From assembly GCA_001404055.1 (NCBI GenBank), contig CXTY01000011.1:62001-126000 (forward strand): a stretch of DNA of 64,000 bases, written 5' to 3'. Of this stretch, positions 35,593-42,985 are shown piece by piece. Each line of letters begins with the position of its first letter. Positions within the stretch are counted from its first letter, which is position 1. Below the pieces are notes generated by a model, which did no database searches, was not told where the DNA came from, and saw only the letters and a program-made list of their open reading frames with translations. Made by a program: the position numbers and the translations under genes. This DNA is from Roseibium album. Its GTDB lineage: Bacteria; Pseudomonadota; Alphaproteobacteria; Rhizobiales; Stappiaceae.

Positions 35593-36054
35593 ATGCCTAA
35601 CAACAACTTCAAAATTGACAAAGTAAAACTCGTAAAAGACATCGACAAGAACATTATTTTCTTTCGAAGAATATCTCAAAACGATAAGAAAAAAACTACA
35701 TGGATTGAAGTATATAAAGCAACAGCTGCTGCTATAGCCACAGCACTTTTGGGAATTGGTCAGTTGAAATTATTTGGTATCACAGATGACAACTACTTTC
35801 AGGCGCTGGCCATCCTAATTACGGCGTCACTGTCAATCGTAACAGCTTGGGACGCTTTGTTTCGACATAAGGACTTATGGATAATGCATGCGGATGCTAG
35901 AAATAAACTAGTAAAGATAAAACAAGAAATTACCCACGCTGAAAACACCAACACCTTAAGTGATGAGTTACTCAGCAATTTCTTCAACGAATACCAAGAC
36001 GTTTGGAGTAACCGAAACAAAAACTGGTTCAAAATTAGAGAAAGTGACGGCTAG
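35593..36054 (+). CDS. SLATT-like two-TM protein, candidate abortive-infection effector
   Basis: 153 aa from ATG 35593. A charged N-terminal helix (KIDKVKLVKDIDKNIIFF) is followed by two membrane helices, about 41-60 (YKATAAAIATALLGIGQL) and 68-90 (YFQALAILITASLSIVTAW). A C-terminal amphipathic helix (FRHKDLWIMHADARNKL) follows, then a charged tail. This layout fits the SLATT superfamily, predicted pore-forming effectors linked to nucleotide-second-messenger and other anti-phage systems. No cyclase, TIR or SMODS partner is recognisable beside it. The gene is distinctly AT-rich. SLATT assignment is by pattern, so moderate. Confidence 0.6.
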   Translation: MPNNNFKIDKVKLVKDIDKNIIFFRRISQNDKKKTTWIEVYKATAAAIATALLGIGQLKLFGITDDNYFQALAILITASLSIVTAWDALFRHKDLWIMHADARNKLVKIKQEITHAENTNTLSDELLSNFFNEYQDVWSNRNKNWFKIRESDG

Positions 36055-36131
36055 GCTCCTTATTTGTCACTTGAGTTTCTTGACGATTTACAAATTCGCC
36101 ACCACTTTGTAAGTACCTAGGTTCAGTGTTT

Positions 36132-36521
36132 TCATTGCGGAAGAATCCCAGTTTTTGACCCTTTAAGCGGGTCTTTCAATGCTTTTATGGTGACGGTGAC
36201 ATTTCCATAGTCGTGAGTATGATTTTTCCGAACACCTCCCATGAAATCAAACAATTCCGCGTACACATCCGCTGATGATAGTTTTCCTGCGCTCATTCCA
36301 AGTATAATTTGAGCCAACGATTCCTCACCAGCCTTTGAGTACCAAAATGCATTGGTGAAACAGAGCTCTATTATAACACCGGTCATCCCTGAGGAGTGGT
36401 AGGTTACTTCCACAAGTACGTATTCACTCGATACCCCGCCCAGGCAACTTTCTGCCCGTACATTTTTTGCAAAGCTAAAAATACATCCTGCTACCAACAA
36501 CAACAACAAAAGCTTCCTCAT
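36132..36521 (-). CDS. Putative lipoprotein or secreted protein of unknown function
   Basis: 129 aa from ATG 36521, with GGAGG four to five bases upstream. The leader MRKLLLLLLVAGC has an LVAGC lipobox (C13); signal peptidase I cleavage after KNVRA is the alternative. The mature part contains SCLGG, VEVTYHSSGMTG and IIELCFTNAFWY, two cysteines, and a Lys-rich C-terminus. No family recognised. It converges on the SLATT-like gene and may be its own cargo unit. Confidence 0.6.
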   Translation of the reverse strand: MRKLLLLLLVAGCIFSFAKNVRAESCLGGVSSEYVLVEVTYHSSGMTGVIIELCFTNAFWYSKAGEESLAQIILGMSAGKLSSADVYAELFDFMGGVRKNHTHDYGNVTVTIKALKDPLKGSKTGILPQ

Positions 36522-36724
36522 GCACCCTCCACACTTTATTGATAGTCGTCTTGACGACGACTGTTTAGCAAGAGCCAACGGTCGCCCTGTTGGCCTGACT
36601 TCCAGAAGAAAAACCTCCGAATACTCCTAACCAACTCTCTCATGGACGACATCGACCCCAACTTGAGAGGCTACACCTTAGATGGCCATCAAGGCCCAAT
36701 GCAACCCTAGCGACTTCCCCCCCC

Positions 36725-37024
36725 TCACCTCCGCCTTTCATCCTCAATCCGCTCCACCGCTTCGCGCAGATACTTGATGTCGGTGCGAATTTCAGTGAAC
36801 AGCGTCACCTGATTGATGCGGTCGGTGTGACGCTGCGTTTCCGAGCGTTCAAGGATTTCCAGACGACGTTCAAAATCAGAGGCTTCTGACAGGATGGCCG
36901 TCTGGGTCGTGCGCACATCCAGCCAGGCTGTAAACCCGGCAATGATCATGCCGATGATCGTCAGAATATTGCCAAGTGAGATATCAGGCCGATACTTCGG
37001 GCGCCGTTCTGGTGGTGTTGTCAT
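36725..37024 (-). CDS. Single-TM coiled-coil phage protein at the end of the lysis cassette
   Basis: 99 aa from ATG 37024, which overlaps the upstream stop as ATGA. A short polar N-terminus (PPERRPKYRPD), one membrane helix (LGNILTIIGMIIAGFTAWL) and a C-terminal charged coiled coil (FERRLEILERSETQRHT, IKYLREAVERIEDERRR). Last gene of the late operon. A lysis-accessory role, such as holin antagonist, is possible from position but not shown. Confidence 0.7.
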   Translation of the reverse strand: MTTPPERRPKYRPDISLGNILTIIGMIIAGFTAWLDVRTTQTAILSEASDFERRLEILERSETQRHTDRINQVTLFTEIRTDIKYLREAVERIEDERRR

Positions 37025-37326
37025 TGCTCGCCCTCCCCGTTCAATCCGGCTTTGAAAGCGTCGTGCCATTTGGCGCAGCGGCGCACCCTTGCATTTGCCC
37101 GGCCCAATGCCTGATCGGTTCGGATCAAGGCTAGGTCAAGAGGTTCGCCCAGGCGCACGCCGGAACGTTCCTGCCTGCGGCAATCGTTTGGAAGGTCGGG
37201 AAACGCGGAAGCTGCAGCAGCATCGCCAATGCGCTCACCCGCTGCCCTTGCCCGCTCGTTAGCGGTTTGACAGCCTGCCAAGAAGAGGCTCGTCAACAAC
37301 AGCATCAACAGTTGTTTCATATTCAT
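37021..37326 (-). CDS. Rz1-like outer-membrane lipoprotein (o-spanin)
   Basis: 101 aa with lipoprotein signal LLTSLFLAGC (lipidated C19). The mature part is short and charged with Cys in NDCRRQE and RRCAKWH. The start lies inside the reading frame of the upstream Rz-like gene, in another frame, the classic overlapped Rz/Rz1 arrangement. With the inner-membrane partner it would fuse inner and outer membranes in the last step of lysis. Family-level identification by position and lipobox. Confidence 0.75.
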   Translation of the reverse strand: MNMKQLLMLLLTSLFLAGCQTANERARAAGERIGDAAAASAFPDLPNDCRRQERSGVRLGEPLDLALIRTDQALGRANARVRRCAKWHDAFKAGLNGEGEQ

Positions 37327-37657
37327 CCAGCTCCAATGCTTGGCGGGTTCGCAGGGCTTCGGATTCGGAAAGCTGCACCTGAAAGTCGCGGTTTACCTGC
37401 CGCAGCACGTCATTGCGTGCCTTGAGTGCCGTCAGTTCGGCTTCCGCCGCAGCCAGCTCGACATCAGCAACGATCAAGGCGACCGCCGCCCGCACAGCGC
37501 TTGATTTGTCAAAAGTGTGCCAGGTGAACAGCGCCAGACAAGCGACAACAAACGCGGCCAGGACGGCACCTGTCCGGGTCTTTAAAAACCCGGACAGCAA
37601 CGTGAAGACGATCACCGATTGTAATCCTGCGGCGCCTTTTTCCCTGAATGCGGCCAT
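37259..37657 (-). CDS. Rz-like inner-membrane spanin (i-spanin)
   Basis: 132 aa from ATG 37657, chosen because upstream extension is not spanin-like. A membrane helix (TGAVLAAFVVACLALFTW) precedes a periplasmic coiled coil (VADVELAAAEAELTALKARN, SESEALRTRQALELDEYE). It overlaps the holin start region upstream by about 46 bases and contains the Rz1-like start downstream. The pairing supports the call even though spanins are poorly conserved. Confidence 0.75.
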   Translation of the reverse strand: MAAFREKGAAGLQSVIVFTLLSGFLKTRTGAVLAAFVVACLALFTWHTFDKSSAVRAAVALIVADVELAAAEAELTALKARNDVLRQVNRDFQVQLSESEALRTRQALELDEYETTVDAVVDEPLLGRLSNR

Positions 37658-37833
37658 TGCTTGACCGCGGCGTCCAGGCCGAAAGCTGCAAGGGCAAAGG
37701 TGATTGCCGGAACCGTGAACAGCTTCGCCCATTCCAGCGCCGTCTGATCGCCCTTCCAAAGACCGTAGACACAGAGCGCCGCCAGTCCTGCCAGCAGCGC
37801 CCAGGCGGTTTCCCGCTTATAGGTTTTGACCAT
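37612..37833 (-). CDS. Putative phage holin
   Basis: 73 aa with two hydrophobic helices (TAWALLAGLAALCVYGLW and FTVPAITFALAAFGLDAAV), a short charged turn between them and a basic, polar tail (KQWPHSGKKAPQDYNR). Located directly after the endolysin and overlapping the Rz-like gene, the expected place for a class II holin that releases or triggers the lysin. Called from size, topology and context. Confidence 0.75.
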   Translation of the reverse strand: MVKTYKRETAWALLAGLAALCVYGLWKGDQTALEWAKLFTVPAITFALAAFGLDAAVKQWPHSGKKAPQDYNR

Positions 37834-37872
37834 GATTTTTCTCGTTTGAAGTTAGGCGTATTTCGCTATGCC

Positions 37873-38616
37873 TCAGGCCGATTTTGCCAGCAGCCGGCTA
37901 TCTGCCGCGATCAGGGTTTTCCAGACATGCGGCATGACGACAGGCGACGGGTAAAGGTCATATTCCTGCTTGAGTTCACGCACGGCAGCGCCGGTCTGCC
38001 CGCCAAAAATGCCGTCGACCTCAAGTTCAATCCCCATGAACCCACCGCAGGTGTTCAACAGCTGCTGCAGACGTTTTACGGCCTCGCCGCGATCACCGAT
38101 GGACAATTCGGGATAGTCCTTGTCCGAGCTGTTTTCATTGGCTGGCACCGCGCCAGCGGCAAACGCATCGCGCGAAACGCCCGTGCCTCGCATGTATCCC
38201 AGGCGGTCGAGATCAAGCACATGGATCGGGTCGTACACCGGGCAGGCTTTGGCCGCGACTTCGTTATGGCCCCGGAACCGCATTTCAAGGCCATAAGCCG
38301 CGTTGATCTGCGCGCACAGATCCCGAAGGCTATCAAACTGCTCACTGGTGAAGTTGCTTTCCCGCAGACCATGCAGGCAGATCCCGATTGATCCGGTGTT
38401 ATAGCCGAGGACATGTGCACCAATCCGCTCAATCGGGCGACCGACCTGGACAGTTCCGTCCTTCTGGATAAAGAAGTGATAGCCACAATCCGACCAGCCC
38501 TTTTCCATGTGCCAGGCGCGCATAACCGACACATCGTCATGCGCTGCATTGTCAGAGGCCGAGCAATGCAGCCAGGTGGTATGAACCGGACGCACCGGCT
38601 TATTAAAAACGAACAT
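37873..38616 (-). CDS. Endolysin: N-acetylmuramoyl-L-alanine amidase with peptidoglycan-binding domain
   Basis: 247 aa from ATG 38616. The T7-lysozyme-like amidase domain occupies 10-140. Zinc ligands H17 (TTWLHCSAS), H117 and C125 (RGHNEVAAKACPVYDP) and catalytic Y46 (CGYHFF) and K123 correspond to T7 lysozyme H17, H122, C130, Y46 and K128. QKDGTVQVGRP and GYNTGSIGICL are further family blocks. C-terminal residues about 178-245 form a PG_binding_1-type domain (SIGDRGEAVKRLQQLL, VDGIFGGQTGAAV). It is the phage's functional lysin, next to the holin and spanins. Confidence 0.92.
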   Translation of the reverse strand: MFVFNKPVRPVHTTWLHCSASDNAAHDDVSVMRAWHMEKGWSDCGYHFFIQKDGTVQVGRPIERIGAHVLGYNTGSIGICLHGLRESNFTSEQFDSLRDLCAQINAAYGLEMRFRGHNEVAAKACPVYDPIHVLDLDRLGYMRGTGVSRDAFAAGAVPANENSSDKDYPELSIGDRGEAVKRLQQLLNTCGGFMGIELEVDGIFGGQTGAAVRELKQEYDLYPSPVVMPHVWKTLIAADSRLLAKSA

Positions 38617-38636
38617 GTTCTTGTCCTTTGGCCATG

Positions 38637-38662
38637 AAAAAACCCGCCTCAAAGGACGGGTT
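38637..38662 (-). terminator. Terminator-like hairpin between tail genes and lysis cassette
   Basis: AACCCG/CGGGTT stem closing a 10-base loop; on the minus strand it runs into TTTTTT. It lies between the 130-aa gene and the endolysin, so it could reduce late read-through into the lysis genes unless antitermination acts. Confidence 0.6.
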
Positions 38663-38692
38663 GTTTTTCAAATTGATTTGGAGCGGTTCGGC

Positions 38693-39085
38693 TTATTCAG
38701 CCGACTCGCTGACCGCGCGCAGGTCACTCACTGGTGCGTTTTCTATGTCCTCGCAAAAGGTCATGATGTTGCGGTCAACGCCGCCCCACTTGTGTTCCTT
38801 GACCAGTTTTTTCAAATGCGCGTGGTCGCTGTCTTCCAGTTCCAGCATTCCGTCAGCAACATCGAGCGCATCCAAAATACGAAGGTGCTTGCGCATCTGG
38901 TTGAAGTCGATGCCGCCTTGCGGCACGGCCTTGACAACAAGCTCGATGGCCTTGTCGTATTCGATTTCCGCGCCCTGTTCCTTGGCAAGTGTGTCGACAT
39001 CCTCAGTGGTCATGGAGCCGTCTTTCAGCGCCGCGTTGACCTTCTTGCTATCAACACCGAGGCGTTTCAGTTCAATGAATTTCAT
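38693..39085 (-). CDS. Hypothetical phage protein after the tail fibre
   Basis: 130 aa from ATG 39085. Acidic and helical: KFIELKRLGVDSKKVNAAL, MTTEDVDTLAKEQGAEIEYD, IDFNQMRKHLRILDALD, then DHAHLKKLVKEHKW. No signal or membrane segment. The pattern resembles small phage proteins found between fibre and lysis genes, but no function is assignable. Confidence 0.7.
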   Translation of the reverse strand: MKFIELKRLGVDSKKVNAALKDGSMTTEDVDTLAKEQGAEIEYDKAIELVVKAVPQGGIDFNQMRKHLRILDALDVADGMLELEDSDHAHLKKLVKEHKWGGVDRNIMTFCEDIENAPVSDLRAVSESAE

Positions 39086-39104
39086 GGATTCAGGTCCTTC
39101 TTGT

Positions 39105-41708
39105 TCAGGCTGTCGGTTGCAGCCAGTTGCTGTCGTCTGCGTATTTTTCGGGAATGCTGTTTGCGTCAAAAGCAAAGAACGATTTCCAGATCGGCTGGCG
39201 GTTCTGGGTTGCAGCGGCGAGCACCATCATCCACTCGCGCGCAGTGATGGTGACTGGACCCGTGTCGGTAACTATCTCGAATTCCGTATCAGGTGCACCA
39301 AGCGCGATGGCCGCATGCGCGCCGGTCGTCACTTCGTCCCAGCCGCGCATGTCGCGCGGTGACGTGCCGATGGTGTGAACGCCGCGCTCATCGACGAAAT
39401 CAAAATCAAACCCTTCGGAAAGACGCCTGTCCCGCTCAACCGCCACATGGGCAATAGTGAGCGTGTCGCCAAGCGGATCGGTGATTGCGCCAACGGCAGC
39501 AGAAAGCGTTTCAATGGCGCGCTGGTGATGCTGGGTGATGGCGATCAGTGGGACAACAAAACGCTCATACTGAACGCCTGCAGGTTTCAGGATGTCAAAG
39601 GACGCATATTCAAGCACGGTTTCAGTCCGCTCCGGCCCCGGCTCCATGACAGCATTGCCGTCTTCGTCAAATATCCGGTTGCCGTCCCCATCCAGAACCG
39701 GCACCATCTCGCCAGGAACCGTGCGCGTGACTTCCGAATAGTCCCCTTCCTGCCAATGAACCAAAGCCCGGTCGAGTTCTGCAACCTCTTCGGCAACAAG
39801 GCCCCAATGCAATTGGTTCGGGTCATCGCCCTTGATCTTGGATTTATAGAGGATCGGATTTGCGCCCATGACGATGGCCATCAGATCGATCAATCGATTG
39901 CCAGACTGGATATCCTTGGCCTCGGCAATCGAGGTTGAGCGACGCAGCAGCCCCGCAGAACTCACGTTCACATTTGCTGCACTGGAAGTTGTCGAACTGT
40001 AGGCACCTGTCGCAGTCAGGGTACCAGTGATGCTGATACCGACTGACGTGGTAGAAAGTTTTGTGGCGCTATCGTGTCTTAATCCAACGTTTGGCGTAGG
40101 TCCGCCCCAAATAATACAAGTCCTGACATCGCCATTATTATTATCTGCTTGAAGATAGCCGTAGCCGCTGTTTACCTTTTGCCGGATATAGTAATTTCCA
40201 GTGTTGTTATCGATATAGGAATGAGATCCACTAAAGTACAAAACCAGATCGCTCGATGTGCCAACCCTGATCTTTTTGTCGTCGGCAATTCTTAAGCCGT
40301 CATAATACCAACGACCGATCTCGGTACCGGCCACCCGAAAGAAAAAGACACCACCCGAGTTCTCAACATCATTGTAAATGTGACCTGCTACACTGGCGTT
40401 TTCGACCAAAAGGTCATCACCACCTGTAAAGCCCACACGGCCCGCCATTGTTCCATCTGTCTGGAATTCCAACAACGCATTGACGGCTGTTGCTGTGCCG
40501 GTTTCGTCATTCACCCTTAACCGTGGGGCAGAGCCATGCGTAACTGTAAGCCCGCTGCTGTGGGTGTAGGCCGCGAGATCACCACCATTGTACAAATTGA
40601 CCGTTGTTGTTGCGCCGCCAACACGCACACCGGTGTTTCTTGCAGACAAACTATCAACTGATCTCAAGTATACGTAGCTACTTCCAGCGTCAGCATCTAA
40701 AAAGAGAGCGCCAACATCAGATACGAGATACCCGTTTGACCCAGAATGATAATACTTTGCTTGTTCTGCACTTCCAGCCAGAATTTTCTTATTGTTATCA
40801 ACCCGAATATCAATTGCACTGAGGTCCAGCCTCTCGTCATCAATATTGAAAACAGCAGTACCAGCAATCTTAAAATTGAAGCTAGTGGCACCAGATGGCC
40901 CTTTCGCGACGACCAAGTCATCCGCAACAAACACGCCAGCACTGTTGTAAGTCCGCAACCTGAAACTATCGGACAAGTGTTTCAGATGAGACTCGCTGTG
41001 CGTTGAAGTCCCGTCAGTCTCGTTCAAAATCACCGAAGGTGTGGTGTTGGTAATGGTGACAGAACCAGTCGTATTGACTGTCGTAAAATTACCTGCTGCA
41101 GCAGTGGTAGAACCAATTGCCACACCGTTGAGCGCCCCGCCTGTTGCGACAAGATCAGTGAACGTGCCCGCAGCAGCTGTCGTGCCACCAATCTCCGTCG
41201 CATCAATCGTAACGCCAGAAATCGCGCCACCGGTAATCGCACTCCCTGCAATTGTTCCACCGGTAATGGCCGCGCCTGCAATCGTGCCGCCTCCAATGGT
41301 AACTGCAGTCAGCGCGGCAGTCGCTGCAACAAGGGCCGTAAACGTCCCCGCTGCTGGCGTATTGGCACCTATCACGGAATCATCAACCGACCCGCCCATG
41401 ATGATCGGGTTCAGCTTGAATTCATTGATCAGGTTTTGAACCTGCGTTGCCAAATAGATCGGCGCCTGACGCGATAGCGATATACGCAGGATCGTGTACG
41501 CCTGCCCTGTCTGCGTTGCCTCGGCATAGGGCTTGTCCAGCGTGATCGATGTATCGGAATTGACCGCAATCACTTCATAACGCGGCCCGTCCAGCGTCAG
41601 CGAAAACAGATCGCCCTCAACAATCGCATTCACCCAGGCCGTTGAAGCACCGGTAACGGTTGCATTGCCGTTGCTGACGGACACTGTGCCGCTCGAATAA
41701 GTCGTCAT
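39105..41708 (-). CDS. Tail fibre/tailspike-like protein with S74-type C-terminal chaperone
   Basis: 867 aa. The N-terminus (MTTYSSGTVSVSNGNATVTG) resembles phage proteins attaching fibres to the tail tip. Residues about 118-212 form a repetitive Gly/Ala/Thr/Ile-rich segment, then a long beta-rich region with receptor-binding candidates. The C-terminal third has STSIAEAKDIQSGNRLIDL and HWGLVAEEVAELDRALV, matching the peptidase-S74 intramolecular chaperone, which trimerises and then cleaves itself from some fibres. It probably determines host binding. Confidence 0.82.
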   Translation of the reverse strand: MTTYSSGTVSVSNGNATVTGASTAWVNAIVEGDLFSLTLDGPRYEVIAVNSDTSITLDKPYAEATQTGQAYTILRISLSRQAPIYLATQVQNLINEFKLNPIIMGGSVDDSVIGANTPAAGTFTALVAATAALTAVTIGGGTIAGAAITGGTIAGSAITGGAISGVTIDATEIGGTTAAAGTFTDLVATGGALNGVAIGSTTAAAGNFTTVNTTGSVTITNTTPSVILNETDGTSTHSESHLKHLSDSFRLRTYNSAGVFVADDLVVAKGPSGATSFNFKIAGTAVFNIDDERLDLSAIDIRVDNNKKILAGSAEQAKYYHSGSNGYLVSDVGALFLDADAGSSYVYLRSVDSLSARNTGVRVGGATTTVNLYNGGDLAAYTHSSGLTVTHGSAPRLRVNDETGTATAVNALLEFQTDGTMAGRVGFTGGDDLLVENASVAGHIYNDVENSGGVFFFRVAGTEIGRWYYDGLRIADDKKIRVGTSSDLVLYFSGSHSYIDNNTGNYYIRQKVNSGYGYLQADNNNGDVRTCIIWGGPTPNVGLRHDSATKLSTTSVGISITGTLTATGAYSSTTSSAANVNVSSAGLLRRSTSIAEAKDIQSGNRLIDLMAIVMGANPILYKSKIKGDDPNQLHWGLVAEEVAELDRALVHWQEGDYSEVTRTVPGEMVPVLDGDGNRIFDEDGNAVMEPGPERTETVLEYASFDILKPAGVQYERFVVPLIAITQHHQRAIETLSAAVGAITDPLGDTLTIAHVAVERDRRLSEGFDFDFVDERGVHTIGTSPRDMRGWDEVTTGAHAAIALGAPDTEFEIVTDTGPVTITAREWMMVLAAATQNRQPIWKSFFAFDANSIPEKYADDSNWLQPTA
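41073..41357 (-). repeat. Tandem GxTIAG/AAGTFT-type coding repeats in the fibre
   Basis: Codes for fibre residues 118-212: three copies of AAAG(T/N)FT-like units alternate with TIGGGTIAGAAITGG-like units. Such low-complexity blocks build triple beta-helix shafts and can vary in copy number through recombination. Confidence 0.6.
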
Positions 41709-41732
41709 GTCAGGAAATCCCTATCAGGATGA

Positions 41733-42170
41733 TCAGGTTTTTGAAGCAAAACCAAGAAGCGCAACGCGGTAAGACACCGTTGCCGAGCCAACTTTGGAAT
41801 GGTTGGAAATGTACTGGCGGCCCTTCACGTAAAGATTGCCCGAGCCAATCGACACCCAGACCTGATACTTGGCGTCAAAACCACCAGAGCTGTCATCGAT
41901 CCAGACCGGCACCGCGCTGCCACCAAAGGAAAACCAGTTGGTCGTGAAATAACCGCTGGCGGTCAGCTTCCCCATGCCACTTGCAAACGTCGCCAGGCTG
42001 TTGATGCCGCTCGCCGCCGTGGATGAAACGTTCCAAGCCTGGGTTTGCGAGCCGGTGGATCTGGACGGAAACGACAGCGTACCGGTGTAAACGCCAAAAC
42101 ACAGCAGCATGCCATGATCGCTGTTGAAGCCACCGGCAATCAGCCGACCGTTTTGAATGTCTACGCTCAA
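41733..42170 (-). CDS. Hypothetical tail-associated phage protein
   Basis: 145 aa, beta-rich and Gly/Ser-rich (GGFNSDHGMLLCFGVYTG, SIGSGNLYVKGRQYISNH). Its start overlaps the stop of the upstream gene by four bases (42167-42170). No family recognised. Position between the tip protein and fibre suggests a tail-fibre accessory. Confidence 0.7.
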   Translation of the reverse strand: MSVDIQNGRLIAGGFNSDHGMLLCFGVYTGTLSFPSRSTGSQTQAWNVSSTAASGINSLATFASGMGKLTASGYFTTNWFSFGGSAVPVWIDDSSGGFDAKYQVWVSIGSGNLYVKGRQYISNHSKVGSATVSYRVALLGFASKT

Positions 42171-42985
42171 CCGCTTGTGGCTTTAGCGGTGGTCGATCCG
42201 GTGCTTATGCCGCCGCCTTCGCTGGCGACATTCGGGCGGTAATAGGGTGACTTGGTACCATAAGGGCAACCGATGAATTTTGAGCCGCCGAAGGTGATCG
42301 CCATGGCACGAAACCCAAGCCCCTCATTGGCCAGCGTGCCGCCCATCGGAAAATAGACCTCGTCGCCTGGTCCGCTTTCGGAAAGATGCGTGTCTTTCGA
42401 TGAAAACTTGCCTGCAATCGTCACCTCATCCTCATCCATCAGGATCAGGTCTGACGAGGTTGGCGGGTTGACTGTGCCGGACAAGGCGACGTTGGTGACA
42501 TGAACCGTAAATTTCAGATTGTACCGGCGAATACTGCCAAAGGATTTATTGAACATTGTGGTCGCAACAACGTGGGTGTCGTTGGCAAAAATGTTCGTCA
42601 GCCCAACTTGGCCATCAGCTTGCGCTGCAGGCGGATTGAAATAATTGAGTGGACTGACCCGCCAGTTCGGAAACGCCAAGTTCGCCGGAATGGTCGACCA
42701 GAGACCTCCGTTATAGTCATAAACGTCATGGGCCAGCGGAATGACCAGCGGCGTATAGCTGAGACCATGGGCAAACAGGTTTACGCTGGAATAATAGGCC
42801 CATTGAGTATTGGACGGTGCCGGGATCATTGTTTCACCCGTGACCGTCTGCACCGCATCGACATAAGGCAGGTCCGAGTGAAAAATCACCCGATCCATAT
42901 GGTTGAGCGGATCGTCTTCAACGGTGTTTGATTGCGCGCCTGTGTAAACCGCAACAATACCCTTGCTTCCATCAGCAACAAACAT
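42167..42985 (-). CDS. Hypothetical tail-associated phage protein
   Basis: 272 aa from ATG 42985, which forms ATGA with the stop of the J-like gene. Beta-rich without membrane segments; includes DRVIFHSDLPYVDAVQTVTG, NLFAHGLSYTPLVIPLAHDV, and a C-terminus with GFRAMAITFGGSKFIG. Possibly a tail-tip or fibre-hub component by position; function not recognised. Confidence 0.7.
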   Translation of the reverse strand: MFVADGSKGIVAVYTGAQSNTVEDDPLNHMDRVIFHSDLPYVDAVQTVTGETMIPAPSNTQWAYYSSVNLFAHGLSYTPLVIPLAHDVYDYNGGLWSTIPANLAFPNWRVSPLNYFNPPAAQADGQVGLTNIFANDTHVVATTMFNKSFGSIRRYNLKFTVHVTNVALSGTVNPPTSSDLILMDEDEVTIAGKFSSKDTHLSESGPGDEVYFPMGGTLANEGLGFRAMAITFGGSKFIGCPYGTKSPYYRPNVASEGGGISTGSTTAKATSG

